A stretch of 64,000 nucleotides of DNA from Jiella pacifica (GCF_010500815.1 NZ_JAAAMG010000001.1:496001-560000); one strand, 5' to 3'; positions 28,016 to 37,326 are shown, counted from the first letter of the stretch. Numbers and translations are program-made. The notes: generated by a model from the sequence alone, not told the origin.

Positions 28016-28193
28016 TTGACGAAAACCCGAGGCGTTAACGAATTCCCAGAGATTGCATTGCCGAGGCGGGCGGTCATTGCTACCCCAGCGGCGAGGACAC
28101 GTTCGGTCTTCGTAGCGCAAGCGGTTATTTCTCCCGAGCGGAGCAGGGAACCCAATTCAGCCGCCAGGTCTTCGACTTGGCGGCTCTTTCTTT
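28016..28193 (+). ncRNA. Candidate small RNA ending at an intrinsic terminator
   Basis: The 3' end is set by the terminator at 28159-28193. A TTGACG box at 28016-28021 could be a -35 element, but the matching -10 is weak, so the 5' end is a guess. An internal hairpin TCCC/GGGA around 28133-28149 is possible. I do not recognise the RNA as 6S, 4.5S, tmRNA or RNase P. Confidence 0.3.
28159..28193 (+). terminator. Intrinsic terminator without an evident upstream gene
   Basis: The stem AGCCGCCAGGT (28159-28169) pairs with ACTTGGCGGCT (28175-28185) through a TTCG-containing loop and is followed by CTTTCTTT. The complementary strand lacks a U-tract, so it works rightward. The rhomboid gene starts 226 bases downstream. 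Confidence 0.75.
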
Positions 28194-28418
28194 GGGGGAT
28201 CTGCGGGCCGATTTCAAAGCCGCCGCGATTCGCCGATGAGGTGTCGCCGGCAGGTCCCCCGGTCCGACCGCGACCGGCCGTGACCGCCACCGTTCCATCG
28301 CTGCCGAGGATGTGCCAATGCGAGGAGCCCGCGGACGTCGCGGCGGCCGAGCCCGGCATCGTCGTGCCGGCCGGAGGCTTCGATCATTCGCGAATCGCAG
28401 AACGGCGAAGGAGATTTC

Positions 28419-29165
28419 GTGTCCGAGCAAAGAGTTCCGAACGAAGGCTACCCGGACGGACCGAGACGCCGGCCGCCTCCCGCTTTCAACGTGCCGGGGA
28501 TCGTTCTCGTCCTCATCGCTGCGATGGGGCTCGTCCATGCCTATCGCACGCTGGTCCTGGGCGAGATCGCCGACGTGCGGTTCGTCCTCGATTTCGCCTT
28601 CATCCCCGGATGCTACGGCGGCGCAGGCGAGCTGTGCCAGATCCGACCGGCCGCCGCCGATCTTTGGTCGCCGCTGACCTATGCCTTTCTGCACGGCAGC
28701 TGGACGCATTTCGGCATCAACACGTTCTGGTTCCTCGCCTTCGGCACGCCGGTGGCGCGGCGGCTCGCCAGCGCCCGCTTCCTGGCCTTCGCCGCAGCCG
28801 GCACGATCGCCGGGGCGGCGGTCTTCTACCTCGTCAACAGCGGGCTCGAGGTGCCGGTGATCGGAGCGTCCGGAACGGTCTCGGCGCTGATGGGAGGCGC
28901 CTGCCGATTTGCATTCGCCAGGGTGCGCCCGGCGCGCGACCTTTCCGCCGAGCCTTCGCAGCCGATGATTTCGGTTCGCGAAGCCCTCTCCGACCGGACG
29001 GTCCTGGTTTTCGTCATCGCCTTCTTCGTCACCAACTTTCTCGTCGGGGCCGGTGTCGGCGGCCCATTGACCGGCGGCGGCGAGGTCGCCTGGGAGGCCC
29101 ATCTCGGCGGCTTCGTCTTCGGATTTTTCGGTCTGCCGCTATTCGATCGGGCGACCAGGTCATAG
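28419..29165 (+). CDS. Rhomboid family intramembrane serine protease
   Basis: 248 aa inner-membrane protease with about six hydrophobic helices. Rhomboid marks are clear: HGSWTHFGINTFWFLAFG in helix 2, the catalytic Ser in VIGASGTVSALMGG (~150) and the catalytic His in AHLGGFVFGF (~228). A loop of about 30 residues between the Ser helix and the next helix is moderately long. The GTG at 28419 is preceded by a good AAGGAG. It is followed after 111 bases by a CBS-domain gene on the same strand. The substrate protein is unknown. Confidence 0.9.
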   Translation: MSEQRVPNEGYPDGPRRRPPPAFNVPGIVLVLIAAMGLVHAYRTLVLGEIADVRFVLDFAFIPGCYGGAGELCQIRPAAADLWSPLTYAFLHGSWTHFGINTFWFLAFGTPVARRLASARFLAFAAAGTIAGAAVFYLVNSGLEVPVIGASGTVSALMGGACRFAFARVRPARDLSAEPSQPMISVREALSDRTVLVFVIAFFVTNFLVGAGVGGPLTGGGEVAWEAHLGGFVFGFFGLPLFDRATRS

Positions 29166-29276
29166 CGGTGTCGTTACGGCGCGCCGCGGACATCGCCGTT
29201 CCTGTTTGAAGAAGGTCTTGCTGTCGCCTCGACCTTGTCCCACCTTCGTTCATCGGGAGCAAAACGGGAGGCAAGG

Positions 29277-29708
29277 ATGACTGTCGATCAGATACTCAAG
29301 GCGAAGGGGGGCGAAGTCTTCACCCTGCAGCCGGAGGTGACGCTCGCGGAGGTGGTCAACGTGCTCGCCGAGCGCCGGATCGGCGCGATCGTGCTTCTCG
29401 ACGATGCCGGCCACGTCGCGGGCATCGTCTCCGAGCGCGACGTCGTCAGGGTGCTGGCGAAGTTCGGTGCGGAGATCCTCAACAAGCCGATCGGCGAAGC
29501 CATGACCGTCAAGGTCAAGACCTGCACCCGCGACACCGGCATAGACGAGGTGCTGTCGATCATGACCAAGGGCCGCTTTCGGCATCTTCCGGTGATCGAC
29601 GCCGGGCGACTGGCCGGCATCGTGTCGATCGGTGACGTCGTCAAGCTGAAGATCGAGGAAGCCGAGCGTGAAGCCGCGCAGATGCGCGAATATATCGCCG
29701 CGGGGTGA
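29277..29708 (+). CDS. CBS domain-pair protein
   Basis: 143 aa protein made of two CBS motifs (~10-65 and ~75-130), the pair forming a Bateman module. Typical strings are AEVVNVLAERRIGAIVLLDD, GIVSERDVVRVLAKFG, RHLPVIDAGRLAGIVSIGDVV. Stand-alone CBS pairs in alphaproteobacteria bind adenine nucleotides (AMP, ATP, SAM or NADH) and tune a partner enzyme. The ATG at 29277 has a GGGAGGCAAGG ribosome site. The 3' end is convergent with the patatin gene. No partner is evident nearby. Confidence 0.92.
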   Translation: MTVDQILKAKGGEVFTLQPEVTLAEVVNVLAERRIGAIVLLDDAGHVAGIVSERDVVRVLAKFGAEILNKPIGEAMTVKVKTCTRDTGIDEVLSIMTKGRFRHLPVIDAGRLAGIVSIGDVVKLKIEEAEREAAQMREYIAAG

Positions 29709-29864
29709 CCGGCCGGCGGGCGGACGCTTCGGCGTCCTTGCCCGCTGATACGTGTCTTCGTGCGCAGCGATTTTCGGGCAAGAATGGTGCCCGTCGGACA
29801 GCCGGAACCATGACTGGCCGTCGCGAAATGGCGCGGCGGCCGAAGCCGGCTATGCCCGCAGCCA

Positions 29865-30860
29865 TCAAAGCCGTAGCAGCTCGGGATTTCGGCTTTCGGC
29901 GAGCCGCTGGATCTCCGACATGCGGCTCTTGGTGGCGCCGTAGCCGATCTCGATCGCCTCGGCAGCCCGGAAGAATTCCCACAAGCCGATGTCGCGCACG
30001 CGCGGCTGCAGCGAAAGATCCGGCGGGTCGCCGGCGAGGCGGGCGCGGGAAATGCGGTCCTGAATGATGTTGAAGGCATCGACCATGGTGCGGGTGAGGC
30101 CGAGCTTCTTGCGCCGCTGCGCCGAGGTATCGCGCTGGTCGTCGTGCGGCGAGACCGCGCGGAATGCTTCGTCTTCGGGCAGATCCGCCTCGTTCGCCCG
30201 CATCCGCAACACGGCGGCGCGGCCGAAGAGGTCGTAATGCAGATTCACGGCCATGACGTTCTGCTGCTCGAAAACCCGGCAGACGTTGGCGGGAACCGGA
30301 TTGACCAGCGCGCCGTCCATCAGCCGCCGCCCGCCACACATCACCGGCTCGAAGACGCCGGGGAGCGCATAGGAGGCGCGCATGGCGAGAACAAGCGAGC
30401 CGGAGTCGAGCCAAACTTCGTGGCCGGTCTGCGCATCCGTCGCAACGCAGATGAGGGGCCGGTCGAGGTCCTCGATCTTGGTCTCGTGCAGCGCCTCCGC
30501 CAAACGCCGCGACAGCCTGAGACCGCCGATCAGGCCCGAGCCGCCGATCCTGAAGTCGAGATAGCGGATCAGGCCGCGCCGCGTCAGCGACCGGGCGAAT
30601 TCCTCGAGTTCGGGCAGCTTGCCGGCGAGATAGCAGCCGCCGACCAGCGCGCCGATGGAGGTGCCAGCGATCATTGAGATCGGCACGTCGTGCTCGTCGA
30701 GGGCCTTGAGGACGCCGATATGCGCCCAGCCGCGCGCCGCGCCGCCGCCGAGAGCAAGGGCGATGCCGCCCGGGTCCTTCGGCTCCGTCGGGGTAAGGCG
30801 AGGAGAAAACTGCGACTGGTCGACCGCAACGTCGCGCCAACCGAATACGCGCTCGAGCAT
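29865..30860 (-). CDS. Patatin-like phospholipase (RssA-like)
   Basis: 331 aa serine hydrolase of the patatin family. The oxyanion-hole glycine motif is ALALGGGAARGWAHIGVL (~35), the nucleophile elbow GTSIGAL follows at ~72, and the catalytic Asp lies in DGALVNPVP. This Ser/Asp dyad set predicts lipid acyl hydrolase activity. The ATG at 30860 was chosen because residues before it in the longer frame are atypical. The C-terminal ~100 residues are helical and charged. The gene is monocistronic, with hisI 115 bases upstream on the same strand. The physiological lipid is unknown. Confidence 0.9.
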   Translation of the reverse strand: MLERVFGWRDVAVDQSQFSPRLTPTEPKDPGGIALALGGGAARGWAHIGVLKALDEHDVPISMIAGTSIGALVGGCYLAGKLPELEEFARSLTRRGLIRYLDFRIGGSGLIGGLRLSRRLAEALHETKIEDLDRPLICVATDAQTGHEVWLDSGSLVLAMRASYALPGVFEPVMCGGRRLMDGALVNPVPANVCRVFEQQNVMAVNLHYDLFGRAAVLRMRANEADLPEDEAFRAVSPHDDQRDTSAQRRKKLGLTRTMVDAFNIIQDRISRARLAGDPPDLSLQPRVRDIGLWEFFRAAEAIEIGYGATKSRMSEIQRLAESRNPELLRL

Positions 30861-30975
30861 GACGGCCCTCCGGTTCCGGTCCTCAATATGAACGAGCCTA
30901 GGCCGAACTCTTGACCATCGTGTTAAGGATCGAAGTCCCATGGAACGCGACCGGCTCTTCGCTCGGCGAGAATTG

Positions 30976-31401
30976 TCATCCTGTCGGCCGGGGATCGATC
31001 ACCGTCGCCAACGCGCCGCCCCCGGCCTGGATGATCCTATAGAAGCAACTCGTCCTGCCCGTATGACAGGTGTCGTCGCGGCGCTTGCATTCGACGCGCA
31101 GCCAGACCGCGTCCTGATCGCAGTCGACCCGCATCTCGCGGACATGCTGGAGCGCGCCGGAACTCTCGCCCTTCTTCCACAGGGCCCTGCGCGAGCGGGA
31201 CCAGTAGTGGGCATATCCGGTCGCGATCGTCCGTTCGAGCGCCTCGGCGTTCATGTGAGCGACCATCAGGAGTTCGCCGGTTTCGGCGTCCGTCGCGACG
31301 GCCGTGATCAGGCCGTTCGCGTCGAAGCGCGGACGCAGGACGGATCCTTCCTCCTGCTCCGAACGATCAGTGGAAGGCGCAGAAAAGACGGGTGGGGCCA
31401 T
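30976..31401 (-). CDS. hisI: Phosphoribosyl-AMP cyclohydrolase
   Basis: 141 aa enzyme opening the purine ring of phosphoribosyl-AMP in step three of histidine synthesis. Zn- and Mg-binding elements are visible: [17 protein letters not shown] and the C-terminal [14 protein letters not shown]. The [23 protein letters not shown] stretch is the usual core. It is a stand-alone HisI without the HisE pyrophosphatase half, as is normal in alphaproteobacteria. It begins 10 nt after folE on the same strand, so folE-hisI is probably one transcript. Confidence 0.95.
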   Translation of the reverse strand: MAPPVFSAPSTDRSEQEEGSVLRPRFDANGLITAVATDAETGELLMVAHMNAEALERTIATGYAHYWSRSRRALWKKGESSGALQHVREMRVDCDQDAVWLRVECKRRDDTCHTGRTSCFYRIIQAGGGALATVIDPRPTG

Positions 31402-31411
31402 TTGCCGCGAA

Positions 31412-32035
31412 TCAACTCGTGCAGCCGGCGAGCCGAAGGATCGATTCCTTCTGAGCCGGATCGTCGGCGAAGACGCCGCGATAGGTCGCGGTGAAGGTCG
31501 AGGAGCCCTCGCTCCGGATGCCGCGCATCGACATGCACAGATGCTCGGCCTCTAGGATCACCGCGACGCCGCGCGGGTGCAGCGTGTCCATCAAGGCATC
31601 GGCGACCTGCGCGGTCATCGCTTCCTGAGTCTGGAGCCTGCGGCCGAACATGTCGACGAGACGCGCGATCTTCGACAGGCCGAGGACGCGCCCCTCGGGA
31701 AGATAGGCCACATGCGCCCGGCCGAGGACCGGCACCATGTGGTGCTCGCAGTGGGTGTGGAACTTGATGTCCTTGACGAGGACGACGTCGTTGTAGCCGG
31801 CGACCTCCTCGAAGGTGCGGCCGAGAACCTCGGCCGGCTCGTGTCGATAGCCGCCGAACAGCTCCTCATAGGCCTTGACGACGCGCTTCGGCGTTTCATT
31901 CAGGCCTTCGCGCTTCGGGTTCTCGCCGATCCAGCGAAGCAGCGTCTCGACAGCTGCTTCCGCTTCGGCACGACTCGGGCGCTCGACGATGGCATCTTCC
32001 GGCTTTTCCGGGAATTTCTTGACGACTGCTTCCAT
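31412..32035 (-). CDS. folE: GTP cyclohydrolase I
   Basis: 207 aa enzyme making dihydroneopterin triphosphate from GTP, the first step to tetrahydrofolate. Key parts are [20 protein letters not shown] with the Zn Cys and His residues, [20 protein letters not shown], and [21 protein letters not shown] with the second Zn Cys. The ATG at 32035 gives the usual length and has AGGA before it. It is divergent from the IscU-like gene across 270 bases and co-transcribed with hisI. In related genomes folE, hisI, the IscU-like gene and yidD also lie together (recalled, not checked). Confidence 0.95.
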   Translation of the reverse strand: MEAVVKKFPEKPEDAIVERPSRAEAEAAVETLLRWIGENPKREGLNETPKRVVKAYEELFGGYRHEPAEVLGRTFEEVAGYNDVVLVKDIKFHTHCEHHMVPVLGRAHVAYLPEGRVLGLSKIARLVDMFGRRLQTQEAMTAQVADALMDTLHPRGVAVILEAEHLCMSMRGIRSEGSSTFTATYRGVFADDPAQKESILRLAGCTS

Positions 32036-32305
32036 GTTCCTGCGCTCCGAAAATGTCGGAATCCGAGCTGCCACCCAGAGGGAATGGGGATCCGGTGCGC
32101 CGGAGCGCCCGTCACTGGCGGTTGTATCTGGCTTCTTCAACGCTTCTTCGCTCCTCATCGGACCAAGGCCGTCGGAGCGACCAATCGGGTGCCTCCGGAC
32201 TCGCCCGCAGGCGGTCTATCGAAGCGGCAACCGGTCTCCTATATAATTTGCGAGACGCGCCTTTGACAGGGCGAGAAGCAAAAACCCCGGCCAGGGAAAA
32301 ATACC

Positions 32306-32752
32306 GTGATCGACGACGTCTATAATGCCAGAATTCTCGAATTTGCCGGCAACATTCCGCGAATTGGACGGCTTGCCGAGCCCGATGCGAGCGCGACGGC
32401 GCATTCCAGGCTGTGCGGCTCGACCGTCACCGTCGATCTGAAAGTCGAGGACGGGCGGGTGGCCGATTTTGCCCATGAGGTGAAGGCCTGCGCGCTCGGA
32501 CAGGCCTCGTCCTCCGTGATGGCCCGCCACGTCGTCGGCGCAACGCCCGAGGAACTGCGCCAGGTGCGCGAGGCGATGCGCGCGATGCTGAAGGAGAACG
32601 GCGCGCCGCCGGCCGGGCGCTTCGAGGGTCTGAAGTATCTCGAGCCGGTGCGGGACTACAAGGCCCGCCATGCCTCGACCATGCTAACCTTCGACGCGGT
32701 CGTCGAGGCGCTGGACAAGATCGAGGCGCAAAGGCGCGGCGAGGCGGCCTGA
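32306..32752 (+). CDS. IscU/NifU-N-like iron-sulfur scaffold protein
   Basis: 148 aa protein with the IscU-like fold. It begins MIDDVYNARILEFAGNI; the scaffold Cys residues appear in HSRLCGSTVTVDL and EVKACALGQASSSVMA, and a third position expected in IscU near the C-terminus is not obvious (YLEPVRDYKARHAS). It belongs to a divergent IscU branch whose exact role is unclear, probably Fe-S assembly or metal binding. The start is GTG at 32306. A TATAAT-like element lies upstream at 32242-32247. The TA pair follows 59 bases downstream. Confidence 0.87.
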   Translation: MIDDVYNARILEFAGNIPRIGRLAEPDASATAHSRLCGSTVTVDLKVEDGRVADFAHEVKACALGQASSSVMARHVVGATPEELRQVREAMRAMLKENGAPPAGRFEGLKYLEPVRDYKARHASTMLTFDAVVEALDKIEAQRRGEAA

Positions 32753-32811
32753 GGGTTGCCGCGACGCACGAAGCCATGGCGGGACCTCTCTGAAACGGGA
32801 AGCGAAAGAAG

Positions 32812-33102
32812 ATGAAACCGTCGGAAGCCCTCGAAAAGCATCGCGAGACGATCCGCGAAATCTTGTCGCGCTATCCGGTCAGCAATCCGCGCATCTTCGG
32901 CTCGGTTGCACGCGGCGAGGATACGGAGGCGAGCGATCTGGACATCATCGTGGAGGGGCATGATCCTCTCGACTATTTCCAACTTGCCAGGCTTGAGCTC
33001 GATCTCGCCGCAGGGACCGGAGCCCGGATCGACGTTCGCCTCGACGGCGAGTTTTCGCCGCGCGTCTTGCGGCGGATAGAGCGAGATTTCCGGTCGCTAT
33101 GA
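32812..33102 (+). CDS. mntA: Minimal nucleotidyltransferase antitoxin (MntA)
   Basis: 96 aa protein of the minimal nucleotidyltransferase family. The catalytic motif GSX10DXD is complete: FGSVARGEDTEASDLDIIVE at ~35-54. A third acidic position is likely in ARIDVRLDGEF. In characterised MntA-HepT modules the antitoxin transfers AMP to the HepT toxin and silences it. The ATG follows a weak GAAAGAAG ribosome site, and the 3' end overlaps hepT by 4 nt, normal for these modules. The toxin-antitoxin assignment rests on the family pair and the order. Confidence 0.9.
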   Translation: MKPSEALEKHRETIREILSRYPVSNPRIFGSVARGEDTEASDLDIIVEGHDPLDYFQLARLELDLAAGTGARIDVRLDGEFSPRVLRRIERDFRSL

Positions 33103-33461
33103 CCAGGGAACTACCCGAGGTTCTGTCCGCTTTGCATGAGGCCTGTGTCAGGGTCGAGCGAGTATGTGGCCGAATGTCGTGGGAAAGCGTGCGCGACGAC
33201 GAGATTCACGAATTGGCCCTCGCCAAGGCGGTCGAACTCGTCGGCGAGATGGCCTACCAACTGCGCGGTGATTTCCCGAACATCATCTTTGCGCATCCCG
33301 AAATCCCGTTCGTGGAAGCCGCAACGATGCGCCATCGTCTCGTGCACAGCTACGACACGCTCGACCCCAGACGGCTTTGGCTGACTGCCACGGCGTCCGT
33401 TCCAAAATTGCGGCGACAACTCGAACCGATCCTCATCGATGCCGACGAAGATCTCTCGTAA
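33099..33461 (+). CDS. hepT: HepT-like ribonuclease toxin (DUF86)
   Basis: 120 aa all-helical HEPN protein. The RNase motif RX4HXY is present as RHRLVHSY (~77-84), with the Tyr that MntA AMPylates. It overlaps mntA at its start and the next gene, yidD, by 23 nt at its end. HepT toxins cleave RNA, often tRNA, when freed from the antitoxin. The intact catalytic residues suggest an active toxin, kept silent by the neighbour. The overlap with the housekeeping yidD start is unusual. Confidence 0.9.
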   Translation: MTRELPEVLSALHEACVRVERVCGRMSWESVRDDEIHELALAKAVELVGEMAYQLRGDFPNIIFAHPEIPFVEAATMRHRLVHSYDTLDPRRLWLTATASVPKLRRQLEPILIDADEDLS

Positions 33462-33705
33462 CTACTCGGGCCCCTGGCGCAAAACGCCCGGCCGCCTGTT
33501 CGGCGTTGGCTTCGTGCGGCTCTATCAACTGACGTTTTCGGCGATGGTCGGCGGCCACTGCCGCCACATCCCGACCTGTTCCGAATATGCCTATGAGGCG
33601 ATCGCGCGGCACGGGCTCTGGCGCGGCGGCTGGCTGTCGGCGAGGCGGGTAGCGAAGTGCGGACCATTTGGAACATCCGGCATTGACAACGTGCCGGATG
33701 CCTGA
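33439..33705 (+). CDS. yidD: Membrane protein insertion efficiency factor YidD
   Basis: 88 aa small basic protein associated with the inner membrane. The family core GGHCRHIPTCSEYAYEAIARHG (cut here into CRHIPTCSEYA and AIARHG) is present at ~39-60 with both Cys residues, followed by GLWRGGWLSARRV. YidD assists YidC/Sec-dependent membrane protein insertion. The ATG at 33439 lies inside the hepT 3' end. The product has a short C-terminal tail, as common in rhizobia. In relatives yidD is near the IscU-like gene, so the TA pair seems placed between them. Confidence 0.92.
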   Translation: MPTKISRNYSGPWRKTPGRLFGVGFVRLYQLTFSAMVGGHCRHIPTCSEYAYEAIARHGLWRGGWLSARRVAKCGPFGTSGIDNVPDA

Positions 33706-33786
33706 CGGAGCGGCGATTGGCTCTACCGATTGACTTTTCACGCGCTTCGTCGGACGTTTTTCTTACGCAGAGGAGGATGTACGACG

Positions 33787-33963
33787 ATGGCTCATAAATT
33801 CGAAGTCTACAAGGACAAAGCGGGCGAATACCGCGTCCGGTTCAAGTACAACAGCGAAGTCATTTTCGCCACCGAGGGCTACGCCTCGAAGTCCGGGGCG
33901 CACCGGGCGATCGAGTCGATCAAGAAATTCGTGCCGGAGGCTCCGACCGACGAGTTGGAATAG
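33787..33963 (+). CDS. YegP/DUF1508 family small protein
   Basis: 58 aa protein with one copy of the DUF1508 beta-beta-beta-alpha unit (FEVYKDKAGEYRVRFKYN then GYASKSGAHRAIESIKK). Many homologues have two copies. The function is not established; it is a common small alphaproteobacterial protein. The ATG at 33787 has AGAGGAGG upstream. The last 44 bases overlap the 3' end of the opposite-strand NUDIX gene. Confidence 0.85.
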   Translation: MAHKFEVYKDKAGEYRVRFKYNSEVIFATEGYASKSGAHRAIESIKKFVPEAPTDELE

Positions 33964-34459
33964 GCGCTGAGGCCTGATCCGCACCTGTCGTCCGGGCGCC
34001 GAGAAGCTTGGCAAGGGCGGGCGGGAAAAGCGTCCCGGCCAGTGCCTCCTCGACGGGCATCCACCGGATCGCGACGTCTATGCCGCCATCGACGATGTCG
34101 AAACGCCCGGCCTCGCTCGGTGGTGACGTGCCCTGCGGCCGCTCGACGGCGAAGATGAAGACGATCTCGTGCCCCGGTCGGCCCTCGTGTTCGAAGAGGT
34201 TTTCGCAGGTCTCCAGAAGCCGCGGCTGGACGATCCGCCAACCGAGTTCTTCGGTGAACTCCCGTATGACGGCTGCTTCGGCGCTCTCCATGAACTCGAT
34301 GCCGCCGCCCGGCGGCCTGTGGCCGATCAACTTGCCGTCCCCACGGCGCACTTCCATCAGCAGGACGTGACCCACGTCCACGCAGAGGCCGATGGCGATC
34401 GGCCGGATACGCGTCGACGGTGTCCATTCCTGGGCCGGGCGCGAGGCTGGCGGCGACAT
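33920..34459 (-). CDS. NUDIX hydrolase
   Basis: 179 aa pyrophosphohydrolase-type protein. The NUDIX box GX5EX7REUXEEXGU is complete, from GGIEFMESAEAA to REFTEELGW at ~52-75, and the flanking beta strands fit the fold. The substrate (a nucleoside diphosphate linked to a moiety) cannot be inferred. The C-terminal ~20 residues are low complexity and lie in the convergent overlap with the YegP gene, so the true end could be functionally dispensable. The start ATG at 34459 is a reasonable choice; nearby alternatives exist. Confidence 0.87.
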   Translation of the reverse strand: MSPPASRPAQEWTPSTRIRPIAIGLCVDVGHVLLMEVRRGDGKLIGHRPPGGGIEFMESAEAAVIREFTEELGWRIVQPRLLETCENLFEHEGRPGHEIVFIFAVERPQGTSPPSEAGRFDIVDGGIDVAIRWMPVEEALAGTLFPPALAKLLGARTTGADQASAPIPTRRSEPPARIS

Positions 34460-34654
34460 CGTCTGCTTCCTACTTGAGGGGATGGTTCGCGCCGATTATA
34501 GGACGGGCGCTGCCGCGCCTGGAAGAACGCCGCGCCGTTCCCGTTCGCCGCGGCTTGATGCCCAGGAGGGCAGCGGCGGCGAGATGCTCGCCGTGCCGAA
34601 TTCACACCCCCACCCGCGCTCGTAGGCGGGACTGGACTCAAAGGAGACATGACG

Positions 34655-36676
34655 ATGGCGGAGGCCATATCCCTCAAATTTCCCGATGGTTCCGAACGCT
34701 CCTTCGACGCCGCGATCAGCGGCGCGGAGATCGCCGCCGGCATCTCCAAGTCGCTGGCCAAGAAGGCCATTGCCTATGCCCTCGATGGCGAGGTGCGCGA
34801 TCTGGCCGATCCGGTCGGCCATTCCGGAAGCCTCGAAATCCTCACCCGCGACGATCCCCGCGCGCTTGAACTCATCCGGCACGACGCGGCGCATGTGATG
34901 GCCGAAGCCGTGCAGGAACTTTGGCCCGGCACCCAGGTGACCATCGGTCCGGTGATCGAGAACGGTTTCTATTACGACTTCGCGAAGAACGAGCCCTTCA
35001 CGCCCGAGGACCTGCCGGTCATCGAGAAGAAGATGGCCGAGATCATCCGCCGCAACGCGCCGTTCAAGAAGGACGTCTGGTCGCGCGAGAAGGCCAAGCA
35101 GGTGTTTCGCGACAAGGGCGAAAACTACAAGGTCGAGCTGGTCGACGCGATCCCCGAGGGGCAGGATCTCAAGATCTACTCACAGGGTGAGTGGTTCGAT
35201 CTCTGCCGCGGGCCGCACATGGTCTCGACCGGCCATATCGGCGAGAATTTCAAGCTGATGAAGGTGGCCGGCGCCTATTGGCGCGGCGACTCGAACAATG
35301 CGATGCTGAGCCGCATCTACGGCACTGCCTGGGCGACCAAGGAGCAGTTGGCGAACTATCTCCACATGCTGGAGGAAGCCGAAAAGCGCGATCATCGCCG
35401 CCTCGGCCGCGAGATGGATCTCTTCCACTTCCAGGAGGAGGGTCCGGGCGTCGTCTTCTGGCACGGCAAGGGCTGGAAGATGTTCCAGACCCTCGTTGCC
35501 TACATGCGCCGCCGGCTCGACGGCGTCTATGACGAGGTCAACGCGCCGCAGATCCTCGACAAGTCGCTGTGGGAGACCTCCGGCCACTGGGGCTGGTACC
35601 AGGAGAACATGTTCGCGGTGAAGTCCGCCCACGCCTTCACCCATCCCGACGACGAGGAGGCCGATCACCGGGTCTTCGCGATCAAACCGATGAACTGCCC
35701 GGGCCACGTGCAGATCTTCAAGCATGGCCTGAAGTCCTACCGCGAACTGCCGATCCGCCTCGCCGAGTTCGGCAATGTCCATCGCTACGAACCGTCCGGC
35801 GCACTGCATGGCCTGCTCCGCGTGCGCGGCTTCACCCAGGACGACGCCCACGTCTTCTGCACCGAAGAGCAGATGGCGGCCGAGTGCCTGCGGATCAACG
35901 ACCTGATCCTCTCGGTCTACGAGGACTTCGGCTTCGAGGAGGTCGTGGTGAAGCTCTCGACCCGGCCGGAAAAGCGCGTCGGCTCCGACGAAAGCTGGGA
36001 CCGGGCCGAGGCGATCATGACCAAGGTGCTGGAAGAGATTGCCGCCAAGTCGGGCGGGAAGATCAAGACCGGCATCCTGCCGGGCGAGGGTGCTTTCTAC
36101 GGGCCGAAGTTCGAATACACCCTGAGGGACGCCATCGGCCGCGAATGGCAGTGCGGCACCACCCAGGTGGACTTCAACCTGCCGGAACGCTTCGGCGCGT
36201 TCTATATCGACCAGAACTCCGAGAAGCGGCAGCCGGTGATGATCCACCGGGCGATCTGCGGTTCGATGGAGCGCTTCCTCGGCATCCTGATCGAGAACTT
36301 CGCCGGCCACATGCCGCTCTGGTTCGCGCCCGAGCAGGTCGTCGTCGCCACCATCACCTCGGAGGCCGACGACTATGCCATGGAGGTCGTCGCGGCGCTG
36401 AAGGAGGCGGGGCTTCGGGCGAGCGTCGATCTTCGCAACGAGAAGATCAACTACAAGGTCCGCGAGCACTCGCTCGCCAAGGTGCCGGTGATGCTGGTCT
36501 GCGGCAAACGCGAGGCCGAGGAGCGGACGGTCAACGTCCGCCGGCTCGGCTCGAAGGATCAGACGTCGCTGTCGCTCGATGAAGCTCTCGCCGCTTTGTC
36601 CGGGGAGGCCGTGCCGCCGGACCTGAAGCGCAAGGCGGAGCTTCGCGCCGGCGCGTCGCACCAGAGCGCGGCTTGA
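34655..36676 (+). CDS. thrS: Threonyl-tRNA synthetase
   Basis: 673 aa class II aminoacyl-tRNA synthetase. The TGS domain is ~1-65. The editing domain has the Zn-like [10 protein letters not shown] (HxxxH) at ~75 and the second site SLHxx-type region [13 protein letters not shown]. The catalytic core includes [13 protein letters not shown] (Zn Cys and motif 2 approach), [24 protein letters not shown], and motif 3 [17 protein letters not shown]. The C-terminal anticodon domain follows. The ATG at 34655 is 8 nt from AAGGAG; the ATG 6 nt earlier has poor spacing. No T-box was seen upstream, as expected in this group. Confidence 0.96.
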   Translation: MAEAISLKFPDGSERSFDAAISGAEIAAGISKSLAKKAIAYALDGEVRDLADPVGHSGSLEILTRDDPRALELIRHDAAHVMAEAVQELWPGTQVTIGPVIENGFYYDFAKNEPFTPEDLPVIEKKMAEIIRRNAPFKKDVWSREKAKQVFRDKGENYKVELVDAIPEGQDLKIYSQGEWFDLCRGPHMVSTGHIGENFKLMKVAGAYWRGDSNNAMLSRIYGTAWATKEQLANYLHMLEEAEKRDHRRLGREMDLFHFQEEGPGVVFWHGKGWKMFQTLVAYMRRRLDGVYDEVNAPQILDKSLWETSGHWGWYQENMFAVKSAHAFTHPDDEEADHRVFAIKPMNCPGHVQIFKHGLKSYRELPIRLAEFGNVHRYEPSGALHGLLRVRGFTQDDAHVFCTEEQMAAECLRINDLILSVYEDFGFEEVVVKLSTRPEKRVGSDESWDRAEAIMTKVLEEIAAKSGGKIKTGILPGEGAFYGPKFEYTLRDAIGREWQCGTTQVDFNLPERFGAFYIDQNSEKRQPVMIHRAICGSMERFLGILIENFAGHMPLWFAPEQVVVATITSEADDYAMEVVAALKEAGLRASVDLRNEKINYKVREHSLAKVPVMLVCGKREAEERTVNVRRLGSKDQTSLSLDEALAALSGEAVPPDLKRKAELRAGASHQSAA

Positions 36677-36694
36677 TCATAAGGGGGCCGCCGC

Positions 36695-37216
36695 TCAGCG
36701 GCCCCTGAAGGCCAAGTTGGACACGACGACGTTCTTGCCGTCGATCTTCTCCACCACCTGCATGGTGAAGGCGCCCTGGCCGTTGTTCTTGATGAGCATC
36801 CGGGCGAAGTTGTCGTCATAAATCTTTTTCGACCAGGTGACCCGCAGGTCGAGCGTGTCGCCCTTCAGTCGCCCGGCAAGGGTCGCCGGGCCGCTGGTCG
36901 AGCCGCGATAGGTGCCCGAATAGCGCCTGGAACCGGGATCGAAGGAGATGTTCGCGCCGATCTCGCGGCTCATCAGGAGCATCGCGCGGCAGGTCCCGCC
37001 GAGCGAAAACGACTGCGCACTGCGGCGGTCTCCCGACATGTTGCAGGAAACGTCCACCGGCGCCGGAAGCTGGTTGACCTTCACCTGGCCGCCGCCTCTC
37101 CATCTGCCGTCGAAGCGGGAGAGATAGTCCGTGGCGGCCTCGGTGGGCGGCACGAATGCGAGCGCGAGCGTCGCACCCACTGCGCCGCAGCGCAGCAGAT
37201 TGTTCACGAAGGGCAA
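36695..37216 (-). CDS. Secreted protein of unknown function
   Basis: 173 aa product with a predicted signal peptide ending near PPTEA/ATDYL. The mature part begins YLSRFDGRWRGGGQVKV, contains two Cys (VSCNMSGDR and GGTCRAM) that could form a disulfide, and is beta-rich with a GTYRGSTSGPATLAG centre. I do not recognise a family. The shape resembles small periplasmic lipocalin-like or beta-barrel proteins. It is convergent with thrS and divergent from yqaE. Codon use looks native, so it is a real gene. Confidence 0.75.
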   Translation of the reverse strand: MPFVNNLLRCGAVGATLALAFVPPTEAATDYLSRFDGRWRGGGQVKVNQLPAPVDVSCNMSGDRRSAQSFSLGGTCRAMLLMSREIGANISFDPGSRRYSGTYRGSTSGPATLAGRLKGDTLDLRVTWSKKIYDDNFARMLIKNNGQGAFTMQVVEKIDGKNVVVSNLAFRGR

Positions 37217-37326
37217 GGGCAGTCTCCTCGTATGGGTTCAATGGGGTGGCGGGATATCATTCCACTTGGCGAGGAGAGTGCACCGTCGAAATGGCCAAAC
37301 CTTGGCTCACTTCGCCTTCAAACTGC

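Larger units (their letters stand above)
27892..28418. other. Intergenic region between PilZ and rhomboid genes
   Basis: 527 bases without a convincing protein gene. The right half holds an intrinsic terminator reading to the right (28159-28193) that no upstream plus-strand gene explains. The stretch ~27960-28158 before it could be a small RNA gene or a 5' leader. Isolated TTAA motifs occur at ~27958 and 28035 but do not form a full CtrA box. Confidence 0.6.

Noticed and set aside
34460-34654. T-box or other leader riboswitch before thrS
   Set aside because: No specifier loop or T-box sequence was seen; such control is not typical of alphaproteobacteria.
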